Shown here piece after piece: positions 22,960 to 31,638 of a DNA stretch of 39,759 nt. A model generated the notes under the pieces. It saw only the letters and a program-made list of their open reading frames with translations. It had not been told where the DNA came from and did not search any database. A program made the translations under genes and the position numbers. The stretch lies in assembly GCA_944389865.1 (NCBI GenBank), contig CALXNX010000021.1, positions 1-39,759 of the forward strand, given 5' to 3'. The DNA is from an uncultured Succinivibrionaceae bacterium (GTDB lineage Bacteria; Pseudomonadota; Gammaproteobacteria; Enterobacterales; Succinivibrionaceae). How positions within the stretch are numbered: the stretch's first letter is position 1; each line of letters starts with the position of its first letter.

Positions 22960-24087
22960 ATGAAATCTGCATTAAAACTTACTGCCGCGGCCTTAGGCGC
23001 GGCGCTGTGCGCCGGCGCTTGGGGCGCTCAGCTCTATTCCGATGACGAATTCACCTTCGATATGTACGGCCGCGCCGGCGCCCTTTTATTGTCGCGCAGC
23101 GGCTCGCAGCCGGATCGCATTTACGCCAACGGTTACGGCGATGACAGCCTGGTCTCCACCTTCCGCTTAGGTCTGGCCTCGCGCTCTAAAATCACCGACG
23201 GCCTCGATGCGGTAATGCTGGCCGAATGGGATATGCCTGACGGCACAGTGCAGACCGATACCCGCTATCTCTACGCCGGCATTGACGCCTATCAGTACGG
23301 TACCCTGCTCTTTGGACGCGGCGACAGCGCTTATTACGCAGTAGCCGGAGCCACCGATATCTACAATTATTTGGACAGCCGCGCCAACGACTACTACATC
23401 ATGGGCGACACTCTGCCCGGACAGATCATGTACCGTCTGGCGGCCTTAAGCTACGATCTGCGTCTGTCCTATCAGACCTCCTCGGCACACATCAACGGCT
23501 CGCCGTTCTCCATCCGCAATGCCGGCGCGATTTCGCTGGCCACGCAGATCTTTGAGAACGTCAACATCGCCTACGGTATTTCCTACAGTGATCTGACCTA
23601 CGACAGCGCTGACCGCTCGCAGGACATGCAGGATTACTTCAAACCGATTCTGGCGCAGGACTACAACTTAAGCCGCGATGAAGCTGCGGCCTTCATCCAA
23701 AACCATAAGCCGGGCCACAAGTACGATTACGGCTTTGCCGTAAGCTACGGCTATTTAGGCGCAGGCCCCTACGCGGCCTTCGTCTTTACCGGCACCGATT
23801 ACGAGTATCTCAGGCATCAGCTCTATACTTATGAGACTGCCTTGAGCTACAGCTTTAATAATAACGGCATCACGGTATCAGGAGGCGTGGAGCTGCAGCA
23901 TTACGACGATTTCTTTACCGCAGCGGATTTAAAGCTGGGCCTTGCCTACTCCTTTGGGCCGTCGTTTAAGGTTTTTGCCGAAAGCCAGATGGATTTAGGG
24001 GCCCAACCGGAGAAATTCTTTGGTGAGAGCCTGCCCTACGGCTATGGCGAGGATAAATACGTCATAGGTGCGGAATTTACCTTCTGA
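22960..24087 (+). CDS. Gram-negative general porin-like outer membrane protein
   Basis: A signal peptide (MKSALKLTAAALGAALCAG, cleaved after WGA) is followed by a beta-barrel pattern of alternating aromatic and polar residues typical of OmpC/OmpF-type trimeric porins: FDMYGRAGALLL at the start, YLYAGIDAYQYGTLLFGRGD for the strand near the constriction loop, and a final KYVIGAEFTF ending with phenylalanine as needed for BAM recognition. ATG 22960 gives 375 residues. The upstream TTG at 22945 is not favoured. No strong Shine-Dalgarno is seen. The specificity (ions or anions such as phosphate) cannot be read. Confidence 0.85.
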   Translation: MKSALKLTAAALGAALCAGAWGAQLYSDDEFTFDMYGRAGALLLSRSGSQPDRIYANGYGDDSLVSTFRLGLASRSKITDGLDAVMLAEWDMPDGTVQTDTRYLYAGIDAYQYGTLLFGRGDSAYYAVAGATDIYNYLDSRANDYYIMGDTLPGQIMYRLAALSYDLRLSYQTSSAHINGSPFSIRNAGAISLATQIFENVNIAYGISYSDLTYDSADRSQDMQDYFKPILAQDYNLSRDEAAAFIQNHKPGHKYDYGFAVSYGYLGAGPYAAFVFTGTDYEYLRHQLYTYETALSYSFNNNGITVSGGVELQHYDDFFTAADLKLGLAYSFGPSFKVFAESQMDLGAQPEKFFGESLPYGYGEDKYVIGAEFTF

Positions 24088-24140
24088 TTTGCTAAAATCT
24101 GCTGAGTTTACACTGCTCGATATAAACTAAGGACTTGAGA

Positions 24141-24923
24141 ATGAATTTCAAAGCTGTTTTGAAGGCTGGCGCTGCCGCGGCGGCGATCGCCTGCGCTTTT
24201 CAAATTTCTGCCGCTGAGTTTGTAGTGCCGGTGCACTACAGCGTCGAATTAGTGGACGGCGAAACCTCGGAATTTGATTTTAATAAGGACACGCGCGCCA
24301 TTAATTTATCAGCAGGCCGCCATCAGATTGTCCTGCTGTTTGAAGATACCTTCGGCACTTCCGCCAACAGACGCTTAGTACAGGCCTCCAACCCCATCGT
24401 GGTGGAGATCACCAACATTCCCGCTGACGGCAGCTATACCTTTGATTATCCGGAGCCGCGCGGCCTTGAAGGGGCGGAAAATTATGCCCGCACCCAGAAG
24501 ATCACCTTAACTCAGACCTCCGGCAAGCCTTTAGCCGAATCTGAAGCTTACTACTACATCTTAGCCTCCGAGTCCGGCTTCTCCATTCTGCGCGACTACC
24601 GCCAGGATTTAATGTCTTTAAACCGCTTATATGCCCCGAAATACGTGCAGGGCAGCAATCGCACCGTGGGCATGACCTACTACGGGGCTCCGACCATCAC
24701 TGCTGATACTTTCAGCAATCCCGGCGCCTCTTCCGCTGCCGCTAACGTCACCATGGCAGCTCCGATGACCACGGCAGCCCAGGACGCCAACTTAACCACC
24801 TCCTCTACCTCAGGCGGCGCTGTATCCGGCCCTTCCCCGCAGCTGCGTCAGTTAGTGTCCTTATATGAGAGCGCAGACGCTGAGACCAAGCTGCAGTTCG
24901 TCAAATACGTGATGTCGCACTGA
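24141..24923 (+). CDS. DUF2057 (YccT-like) periplasmic protein
   Basis: A signal peptide (residues 1-25, cleavage after ISA) precedes a DUF2057 domain: an early strand with VELVDGETSEFDFNK, then LSAGRHQIVLLFEDTFG and VQASNPIVVEITNIP. E. coli YccT of this family inhibits curli assembly; other members are unstudied. After residue 165 a low-complexity serine/threonine/alanine segment leads to a short helix (LVSLYESADAETKLQFVKYV) that resembles the C-terminal helix of the family. ATG 24141 has AAGGA 7 bases upstream. A strong terminator follows. Confidence 0.8.
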   Translation: MNFKAVLKAGAAAAAIACAFQISAAEFVVPVHYSVELVDGETSEFDFNKDTRAINLSAGRHQIVLLFEDTFGTSANRRLVQASNPIVVEITNIPADGSYTFDYPEPRGLEGAENYARTQKITLTQTSGKPLAESEAYYYILASESGFSILRDYRQDLMSLNRLYAPKYVQGSNRTVGMTYYGAPTITADTFSNPGASSAAANVTMAAPMTTAAQDANLTTSSTSGGAVSGPSPQLRQLVSLYESADAETKLQFVKYVMSH

Positions 24924-24962
24924 CGGCAAAGCTTAAGCTCAAACTTATTGCTGACTGCAGGA

Positions 24963-24988
24963 AATCCCGGCTTTGTCCGGGATTTTCG
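24963..24988. terminator. Convergent terminator between the DUF2057 gene and uvrC
   Basis: AATCCCGG (24963-24970) and CCGGGATT (24977-24984) form an 8-bp stem with a 6-base loop, followed by TTCGCTT on the plus strand. It is 40 bases after the DUF2057 stop and 12 bases beyond the uvrC stop codon on the other strand, so it may act in both directions. Confidence 0.8.
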
Positions 24989-24999
24989 CTTGTGGGGAT

Positions 25000-27006
25000 T
25001 TAATGCAGCGCGGCGTAGATCTTTTCGGCCAGATCCCGGCTGATCCCCGGCACCTTAGCCAGATCGTCAACGCCGGCGCGCAGCACTTCCTGCCGCCCGC
25101 CCAAATGCTGCAGCAGCGCCTGACGGCGCTTGGGCCCTACGCCCGGGATCTGCTCTAAAGCCGAGGCAGTGCGCGCCTTCTGCCGCCGCCCGCGATGGCC
25201 GGTAATGGCGAAGCGGTGAGACTCATCGCGAATGTGCAGCACCAGCTGCAGCGCCGGATCTTCAAGGCTTAAATGATATTCCTCGTGCGTATAGCCTTTA
25301 ATTAAGGTCTCGAGGCCCTCTTTGCGCCCCTCGCCCTTAGCTACCGCTACCAATAAAGGCATCGGCACGCCGGCCTGCTTATAGGCCTCGCCTATAACTT
25401 CTTCAGCCTGCTTGAGCTGCCCCTTGCCGCCGTCAATAAAAACGATGTCCGGGCGCTCGCCGGAGGCAGGATCTCTGAAGCGGCGCGTCAGCACCTGATG
25501 CATGGCGGCAAAGTCATCCCCCGGAGTGATGCCTGAGATATTAAAGCGCCGATAGCGCGAATTCTCCGGCCCCTCGCGTCCGAAGACCACACAGGAGGCT
25601 ACGGTAAGCTCACCCTGGGTATGCGAGATGTCAAAGCACTCCATGCGCTCCACGCCGCTTAGCCCTAAGATCTTCTCCAAAGACTCGATGCGCATCCTGG
25701 CCGTCGAGCTTGAGGCCAGCTTTGATGTCAGCGAGGTCTGCGCATTATCCTGCGCCAAACGCTGATATTTGGCCCTTTCGGCGATCACGCGATGGGTAAA
25801 TTTGACCTCGCGCCCGGAGAGCTTAAACACCGCCTGCTCCACCAGGGCTTCCTCCTCCAAAGGCTCCGGCAGCACAATTTCCTTAGGGAACATCAGCGCG
25901 CGCTGCTCATTTAAATAAAACTGCTGCACGAAGGAGGATAAGAGCTCAGCGCTGCTGCCGCCTGAAGGGAGCTTGGGAAAATACGAGCGTGTACCCAGGA
26001 TGCGCCCGCGGCGGATAAAGAGCACGTGCACGCAGGCAAGGCCCCCGCCCATGGCGCAGGCAATGACGTCTAAATCGTAGGCCTTATCGGAATCCACGGC
26101 CTGCGATTCCTGCACGCGGCGCAGCGCCAGCAGCTGATCGCGCACTTGGGCTGCCTCTTCAAACTCCAGATTATCCGAGTGCTGCTGCATCGTCGCGGTA
26201 AGTGAATTTAAAAGCTCCTGATCACGGCCGTTTAAAAAGAGCTTTAAGAGCTCCACCTGCTCGGCATAATGGGCCTCCGCCTTGGCGTTCATCGGCACGC
26301 AGGGCGCGAGGCACTTGCCCAATTGGGCCAATAGGCACGGGCGCGAGCGGTGCTCATAGACATTCTGCGCACACTGTCTGATGGGAAAGAGCTTCTGCAG
26401 GATGCGCAGACTGTCCTTAACCGCCGTGCTGTCCGGAAAGGGCCCGAAATAGTCACCCGGCACCTTCTGCGGGCCGCGGTGATAATAGACTCCCGGATGC
26501 TTTTCCTTGGTAAGCAGAATATAAGGATAGGACTTATCGTCGCGCAGCAGGATGTTGTAGCGCGGCTGATACTGCTTAATTAAATTGTTCTCTAAGATTA
26601 AAGCTTCAGTTTCCGAGAAGGTGACGGTAAATTCGATATGCGCAATATGCGACACCAAAGCGCGGGTCTTGGGCGCGACATGCTTTAAAAAGTACTGCGA
26701 CAAACGCTTTTTTAAATCCTTAGCCTTGCCCACATAGATCACCGTACCCCTGCGATCATACATGCGGTAGGAGCCCGGACGATTGGGCACGGTCTTTAAA
26801 AAAGCGGCCGGATCAAACGGTTCTTCCGGAGCTCCGGCCGGTTCTGCAGCCTGCTTCTGAGCAGCATCTGCCGGAGCAGCTGCCGGCACCGCCAGGTCCT
26901 GATCGGCGTTTTCAAAGGGTACTGCAGTCAGATCGACAGCCGCCTCAGCGCTCAGCACGGTCTTCAAATGCACCGGGGTCTGATCTTTTCTGTCTGCTGT
27001 ACTCAC
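25000..27006 (-). CDS. uvrC: Excinuclease ABC subunit C
   Basis: Makes the two incisions around a lesion in nucleotide excision repair. The GIY-YIG domain is seen as GSYRMYDRRGTVIYVGKAKD (about residues 77-96), a cysteine-rich segment CLLAQLGKCLAPC near 225, the UVR motif region at about 265-300, the RNaseH-like endonuclease with ECFDISHTQGE and VFIDGGKGQL, and a helix-hairpin-helix tail. The start is GTG 27006 with AGGAGG 5 bases upstream. This gives an unusual N-terminal extension of about 65 alanine- and proline-rich residues before the GIY-YIG domain; E. coli UvrC begins close to it. Confidence 0.96.
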   Translation of the reverse strand: MSTADRKDQTPVHLKTVLSAEAAVDLTAVPFENADQDLAVPAAAPADAAQKQAAEPAGAPEEPFDPAAFLKTVPNRPGSYRMYDRRGTVIYVGKAKDLKKRLSQYFLKHVAPKTRALVSHIAHIEFTVTFSETEALILENNLIKQYQPRYNILLRDDKSYPYILLTKEKHPGVYYHRGPQKVPGDYFGPFPDSTAVKDSLRILQKLFPIRQCAQNVYEHRSRPCLLAQLGKCLAPCVPMNAKAEAHYAEQVELLKLFLNGRDQELLNSLTATMQQHSDNLEFEEAAQVRDQLLALRRVQESQAVDSDKAYDLDVIACAMGGGLACVHVLFIRRGRILGTRSYFPKLPSGGSSAELLSSFVQQFYLNEQRALMFPKEIVLPEPLEEEALVEQAVFKLSGREVKFTHRVIAERAKYQRLAQDNAQTSLTSKLASSSTARMRIESLEKILGLSGVERMECFDISHTQGELTVASCVVFGREGPENSRYRRFNISGITPGDDFAAMHQVLTRRFRDPASGERPDIVFIDGGKGQLKQAEEVIGEAYKQAGVPMPLLVAVAKGEGRKEGLETLIKGYTHEEYHLSLEDPALQLVLHIRDESHRFAITGHRGRRQKARTASALEQIPGVGPKRRQALLQHLGGRQEVLRAGVDDLAKVPGISRDLAEKIYAALH

Positions 27007-27077
27007 CGCACCCTCCTTTAGGAAAAATCGTTATGATTACTGCTGTTGAGCTGAAATTATCCCAGATCTTAAGAGAT

Positions 27078-27108
27078 TAGAAAACAAACAAGCGGCACTG
27101 AGGCCGCC
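27078..27108 (-). terminator. Terminator of the metNIQ operon
   Basis: On the minus strand GCGGC (complement of 27103-27107) pairs with GCCGC (complement of 27092-27096), followed by TTGTTTGTTTTC. It stands 53 bases after the metQ stop codon and before the uvrC promoter region. Confidence 0.65.
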
Positions 27109-27160
27109 TGCTTTAAAGGAAAATCGCGGGAAAACTGCCCCGCTGCTGTATGCTTGGATC

Positions 27161-27943
27161 TTAGAAAGCCGGCAGTACAGCGCCCTTATACTTGTCCTCG
27201 ATGAACTTGCGGGTCTCCGGGGACTGCAGCGCCTTCACTAAGATCTGCATATCAGGGGTCTTGGCGCTCTCAGGGTTGGCCACCAGGATGTTCACATACG
27301 GAGAGTCAGCGCCTTCCACCGCTAAGGCATCGCGGTTGGGGATTAAATCCGCCTGCATGGCGAAATTGGTGTTGATCACGGCCAGATCTAAATCATCTAA
27401 GGCGCGCGGCAGCTGAGCGGCCTCTAATTCGCGGATGTCTAAATCATGCGGATTCTCGGTGATATCCATCACGGTGGCGGTGATGCTGGTCGGATCGGCA
27501 AGCTTAATTAAGCCCTGGCTGTGCAGCAGCAGTAAAGCGCGGCCGCCGTTGGTCGGATCGTTAGGAATGCCGACGACAGCGCCGTCAGGGATATTCTTTA
27601 AATCCTTAACCTTGCGGGAGTAGACGCCCATAGGCTCAATGTGCACCGGGCAGACTTCCACTAAGTCCACGCCGTGATCTTTGATAAAGGTCTCTAAGTA
27701 CGGGCGGTGCTGAAAGTAGTTGGCGTTAAGATCGCCGTCAGCGGTAGCCAGGTTCGGCTGGACGTAATCGTTAAACTCCACGATCTTTAAGTCCACGCCC
27801 TGCTGGGCCACGATCGGCTTGACGAATTCCATCACCTCGCCGTGCGGCACCGGGGTCACGCCCACAGAGAGCTCGCCGGCAGAGGCGGCGCTGAAAGCTA
27901 AAATGCCGGAAACGGCGGCAGCTAAGGCTAAAACTTTTTTCAT
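27161..27943 (-). CDS. metQ: Methionine ABC transporter substrate-binding protein
   Basis: Binds D- or L-methionine in the periplasm and feeds MetNI. The NlpA/MetQ fold is clear: VGVTPVPHGEVMEFVKPIV, FNDYVQPNLATADGDLNANY, FQHRPYLETF and GVYSRKVKDLKNIPDGAVVG. The signal peptide (residues 1-22) ends in SAASAG with no lipobox cysteine, so the mature protein should be soluble, unlike the E. coli lipoprotein. Start ATG 27943 has AGGAG 11 bases upstream. A terminator-like hairpin lies just before that site. It is the last gene of metN-metI-metQ. Confidence 0.93.
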   Translation of the reverse strand: MKKVLALAAAVSGILAFSAASAGELSVGVTPVPHGEVMEFVKPIVAQQGVDLKIVEFNDYVQPNLATADGDLNANYFQHRPYLETFIKDHGVDLVEVCPVHIEPMGVYSRKVKDLKNIPDGAVVGIPNDPTNGGRALLLLHSQGLIKLADPTSITATVMDITENPHDLDIRELEAAQLPRALDDLDLAVINTNFAMQADLIPNRDALAVEGADSPYVNILVANPESAKTPDMQILVKALQSPETRKFIEDKYKGAVLPAF

Positions 27944-27956
27944 TCTAAAAATGCTC

Positions 27957-27985
27957 CTAAAAAACCCAGTATTACTGAGGGGGTT
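27957..27985 (-). terminator. Attenuator-like hairpin between metI and metQ
   Basis: On the minus strand AACCC...CAGT-AAT-ACTG-GGTT forms an imperfect hairpin (two unpaired bases on one side) followed by six T, immediately before the metQ Shine-Dalgarno. It could reduce read-through or protect the 3' end of metNI mRNA. The 157-base gap between metI and metQ holds nothing else. Confidence 0.5.
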
Positions 27986-28100
27986 TCGCGCATGGGCTTA
28001 TTGTGGAGTGAAAAGCGCCCCCTGACAAGGGGGCGGAGGGCTGTTAGAGAATAAAACGCAGGTTTGCGCACTAAAGCAGTGCATCAACCTGCACTGCAGG

Positions 28101-28784
28101 TTAACGGTGATCGCAGCGGCGGGTTAAATAGTCGCCGATCCACTGCACAATCTGCACCATGGCAATCAGAATGACCACCGTGGAGATCATCACATCCGCT
28201 CTAAAGCGCATATAGCCGTAGCGAATAGCCAGATCGCCGAGGCCGCCGCCGCCGATAGTGCCGGCCATGGCGGAGAAGCCGATGATGACGATCACGGTGA
28301 TGGTGAAGTTCTGAATGAGCTCAGGCATGGCCTCAGGGATCAGCACTTTGCGGACAATCTGCCACGGAGTCGCGCCCATGGACTCAGCGGCCTCAATCAG
28401 GCCGTGCGGCACGGTGCGCAGCGAAGTCTCGACCAGACGTCCGATAAAGGGAATGGTGCCGATGGTTAAAGGCACAATGGCTGCGGTAGTGCCGATGGAA
28501 GTGCCCACCACAAACTTAGTAAAGGGGATGATGGCCACCATCAGAATAATAAACGGAATGGAGCGCAGCGCATTGACCACGGCAGCGAGCACATTGTAAA
28601 AGCGCGGACTCTCCCAGAAATAGCCCTTGGAGGTCACCAGCAGGATCACGCCTAAGGGCACGCCGGCAATAATGCAGACGGCAGACGAGATAAAGACCAT
28701 GTACAGGGTCTCTAAACTGGCATCAAAAAGCAGACCGCCGATGCGGCTTATGGCATCAAAATTCAGAAAGCTGCTTGCGTTCAT
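28101..28784 (-). CDS. metI: Methionine ABC transporter permease
   Basis: Inner-membrane permease with five to six hydrophobic segments in 227 residues and the EAA loop as EAAESMGATPWQIVRKVLIP (about 141-160), which contacts MetN. The C-terminal half has VIIGFSAMAGTIGGGGLGDL, typical of MetI. ATG 28784 lies inside the end of metN (29-base overlap), which indicates translational coupling. Confidence 0.95.
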   Translation of the reverse strand: MNASSFLNFDAISRIGGLLFDASLETLYMVFISSAVCIIAGVPLGVILLVTSKGYFWESPRFYNVLAAVVNALRSIPFIILMVAIIPFTKFVVGTSIGTTAAIVPLTIGTIPFIGRLVETSLRTVPHGLIEAAESMGATPWQIVRKVLIPEAMPELIQNFTITVIVIIGFSAMAGTIGGGGLGDLAIRYGYMRFRADVMISTVVILIAMVQIVQWIGDYLTRRCDHR

Positions 28785-29820
28785 CGTACCCTAAGACCTC
28801 AACTTTATGTACCCGCTGTTTAAACTCATTAATGGCGCGCTCAATTTCCGCGCGGCTGCCGCCGATTTCCACCACGATAATGCCGTAAGGCTCGCTCTGA
28901 ATATGATCGATATTGCCCGCTAAGATGGAAATGGAGACGGCGCATTCTTTGGCCACATCTACAATCACCGGCGCATCGGCCTTAGGCCCGAGAAATAAAA
29001 GCTCCACCACTGCCTTAGCGCCCTCATGATACTCCGAGACCACCTGGGTATGACGCAAAAGCTCCGGCAGACCGCGGCGCACTGCCGCCGATACCAGACG
29101 CTTGGTTAAGTCCTGCTTGGGGTCGATGAAGATGTCAACCGCCGATCCCATCTCGGTGATGACACCGCCGTCGATTACCGCTACGCGATCGCAGCACTCC
29201 TTAATCACCTCCATCTGATGGGTAATAATGACGATGGTGAGGTTGAGTTTGCGGCGCAGCGCAGTTAAGAGCTCTAAAATCGAGCTGGTGGTCTTGGGAT
29301 CGAGGGCCGAGGTAGCTTCATCGCACAGCAGCACCTCAGGATTGGAGGCCAGGGCGCGGGCAATGCCCACGCGCTGCTTCTGACCGCCGGACAGCTGAGC
29401 CGGATACATCTGCGCCTTGTCCCCCAGCTCCACTAACTCCAAAAGCTCAGTCACGCGCTTGGCGATGGCCGCCTTATCCATGGTGCCGGCCAGCTGCAGC
29501 GGAAAGGCCACATTTTCCGCCACCGTGGCGGAGGAGAGCAGATTGAAGCTCTGGAAGATCATGCCGATGTGGCGGCGCGCCTCGCGCAGCTCTTTTTCAC
29601 TGAGCTGGGTTAACTCCTGGCCGTGGACTTCTACCGTTCCGGCAGTCGGCCGTTCCAGCATATTGATAATGCGGATTAAAGTTGACTTACCGGCTCCTGA
29701 CAGACCGATCACCCCGAAAATTTCGCCTTTGCTGATTTCCAGGGAGATGTCGCGCAGAGCAGGCACTTCCTTAGCAGTGCCCGGATTGTAAGTCTTAACA
29801 ATATGACTTAATTTGATCAC
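28756..29820 (-). CDS. metN: Methionine ABC transporter ATP-binding protein
   Basis: ATPase of the methionine importer. Walker A is GLSGAGKSTL (residues 38-47), the signature is LSGGQKQRVGIARALA, Walker B LLCDEATSALD, and the switch histidine is in IVIITHQMEV. Residues 265-354 form the NIL regulatory domain that binds methionine and causes transinhibition. The start is GTG 29820 with AAGGA 8 bases upstream. A perfect minus-strand TATAAT is at 29916-29921. No MetJ box or SAM riboswitch is visible in the leader. Confidence 0.96.
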   Translation of the reverse strand: MIKLSHIVKTYNPGTAKEVPALRDISLEISKGEIFGVIGLSGAGKSTLIRIINMLERPTAGTVEVHGQELTQLSEKELREARRHIGMIFQSFNLLSSATVAENVAFPLQLAGTMDKAAIAKRVTELLELVELGDKAQMYPAQLSGGQKQRVGIARALASNPEVLLCDEATSALDPKTTSSILELLTALRRKLNLTIVIITHQMEVIKECCDRVAVIDGGVITEMGSAVDIFIDPKQDLTKRLVSAAVRRGLPELLRHTQVVSEYHEGAKAVVELLFLGPKADAPVIVDVAKECAVSISILAGNIDHIQSEPYGIIVVEIGGSRAEIERAINEFKQRVHKVEVLGYDERKQLSEF

Positions 29821-30235
29821 TCAAATGATCCTTTCTGCAAGCAATTACTGCCTCAGCACCGCCTGCTGCGGCCATTTCTGCTGAAGCGTATATCCATTTT
29901 TCTGAGGGGAAAAGCATTATAACACACGCCCTGAGCGCCGCCCCGCCGGCACTCAGACCCGGGCGCCAGCGTCCGCACAGCAGTTTTTAGTTAACCAAAA
30001 AGGCGTTTTACCCGGAAAAGTTAACGAAGATGCCGCAGCGGTGCCGCCGCACCCGGGTTTTGCGCACTGTTTTAATGCAGAAAGCTGCACTTTAGAGCAA
30101 ATGCAGGCAGGAGCGAAAAGCAGCGGCTACACTGACTGTCCCCTCAGATCACGGGCTGCCGGCGGCAGCTGCGCTCTAAGCTTTTGGTCTTGGAGCATGA
30201 ATAAAAATCGAAACTGCATTTAAAAGGAGCAACAC
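29821..30235. promoter_or_regulatory. Divergent regulatory region between metN and the MetE-like gene
   Basis: This 415-base gap serves metN to the left and the methionine synthase-like gene to the right. It contains a TATAAT (minus strand, 29916-29921) about 95 bases before metN and a pair of GTTAAC palindromes at 29990-29995 and 30020-30025, 30 bases apart, that could bind a shared regulator. No SAM riboswitch, MetJ box (AGACGTCT) or MetR site (TGAA-N5-TTCA) is visible. A 60-codon frame at 30041 has no support. Confidence 0.4.
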
Positions 30236-31360
30236 ATGGCCCATCTGCATCCGCCTTTTCGCGCCGATCACGTCGGCTCTTTCCTGCGCCCGGCGTCCAT
30301 TACCTCTGCGCGCGCCCTCTTTGCTAAAAACTTAATGAGCAGAGAAGATTTAACGGCTCTGGAAGACAAGGAAATCGCCCGCTTAATTGAGCTGCAGCGC
30401 TCCCACGGCCTCAAGGCGGTCACCGACGGCGAGTTTCGCCGCGCCTTCTGGCACTTGGATTTTTTAGCCGCCCTGGACGGCATTGAGCACATCAAGGCTG
30501 AGGCCTGGTCAGTAAAGTTTAAGGATGCCAATCCTAAGGCTGAGACTATTAAGATCGTCGATAAAATCGGCTTCAGCTCGACTCATCCCTTTGCAGAACA
30601 CTTCAGCCGCCTGCAGCAGCTGGCCGGCAGCGGCTTGGTCAAATTCACCATTCCGTCGCCTGCGATGCTGCATTTGATCTGCTGCGTGCGCCCGTCTGAC
30701 TATCAGCCGATTGAGCGCTATGCCGGCAGGGATGAGGAATTATGCGCTGATATCGCTGCGGCTTACTGCAAATGCGTAGATGAGCTCTACGCCCGCGGCT
30801 GCCGCTATCTGCAGCTGGACGACACCTCCTGGGGCGAGTTCTGCTCGCAGGAGAAGCGGGCGGCTTATACCGCGCGCGGCCTTGATTTAGAGCGCATTGC
30901 CGAGCTCTACATCGGCATGATCAATACCATCATGGCTCACAAGCCGGCCGATATGACCATCTGCATGCACATCTGCCGCGGCAATTTCCGCTCCACCTGG
31001 TTCAGCTCCGGCGGTTATGAGCCGGTGGCAGCCAGGCTCTTCGGCAGCTGCCGCATCGACGGCTTCTTCTTAGAGTACGACAGCGAACGCTCCGGGGACT
31101 TTAAGCCGCTGCGCTTTATTAAAGATCAGACCGTGGTCTTAGGGCTTATTACCTCTAAAACGCCGGAGCTGGAGGATGAAGCTCAGGTAAAGGAGCGTAT
31201 TCAGGAGGCGGCGCAGTATGTACCGCTGGAGCAGCTGTGCCTGTCCACGCAGTGCGGCTTTGCCTCCACCGAAGAGGGCAATAACTTAACTGAGGCGCAG
31301 CAGTGGGCCAAAATAGACTTAGTGGTGCGCATTGCCCGGAGCGTCTGGGCTGACGCTTAA
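30236..31360 (+). CDS. MetE C-terminal-domain-like methyltransferase (YxjG/YxjH type)
   Basis: A cobalamin-independent methionine synthase homologue that consists of the C-terminal catalytic domain only (374 residues against about 750 for full MetE). It has FRADHVGSFLRP at the N-terminus, DGEFRRAFWHLDFL, YLQLDDTSWGEF and the zinc ligands in CMHICRGNFRSTWFSSGGYE (H and C) and TQCGFAST (C). Proteins of the YxjG type are linked to methionine synthesis or recycling from other methyl donors. ATG 30236 has AAAGGAGC 8 bases upstream. Its divergent neighbour is the methionine importer, which supports the role. Confidence 0.85.
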   Translation: MAHLHPPFRADHVGSFLRPASITSARALFAKNLMSREDLTALEDKEIARLIELQRSHGLKAVTDGEFRRAFWHLDFLAALDGIEHIKAEAWSVKFKDANPKAETIKIVDKIGFSSTHPFAEHFSRLQQLAGSGLVKFTIPSPAMLHLICCVRPSDYQPIERYAGRDEELCADIAAAYCKCVDELYARGCRYLQLDDTSWGEFCSQEKRAAYTARGLDLERIAELYIGMINTIMAHKPADMTICMHICRGNFRSTWFSSGGYEPVAARLFGSCRIDGFFLEYDSERSGDFKPLRFIKDQTVVLGLITSKTPELEDEAQVKERIQEAAQYVPLEQLCLSTQCGFASTEEGNNLTEAQQWAKIDLVVRIARSVWADA

Positions 31361-31397
31361 GCGCAGACGCGCATTGCCCCAAATATAAAAAACAGCG

Positions 31398-31423
31398 CCG
31401 GCTGCTGCTCTCAAAGCAGCCGG
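31398..31423 (+). terminator. Hairpin after the MetE-like gene
   Basis: CCGGCTGC (31398-31405) and GCAGCCGG (31416-31423) form a perfect 8-bp stem with a 10-base loop. It is followed by ACCCTTG rather than a T run, so it may be a Rho-dependent or mRNA-protecting structure. Confidence 0.5.
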
Positions 31424-31638
31424 ACCCTTGTCAACCCCAGCCGCAAATCTTTCCGCCTGCGTTCTTGATCGCTTGAACTGCGCCTGCAGGCGCTGAGATC
31501 GTAAACCGCACTAATAACGGCCGTCCTGCGCAGGATCCGTCGTTTTGTTGTAAGATGAAGCCATCGTCCTGCTGCGGCTGCGCCTTCAGCTTAAGGCAGA
31601 TGAAATACTATGGATGCAAGATCAAGATACTGAGACTC

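Noticed and set aside
30041-30223. 60-codon frame upstream of the MetE-like gene
   Set aside because: No ribosome binding site, cysteine-rich random-looking composition, and position in a regulatory gap.
29821-30235. SAM riboswitch or MetJ operator for the methionine genes
   Set aside because: No core sequence or paired-stem layout of a SAM riboswitch and no AGACGTCT-type repeat could be found.
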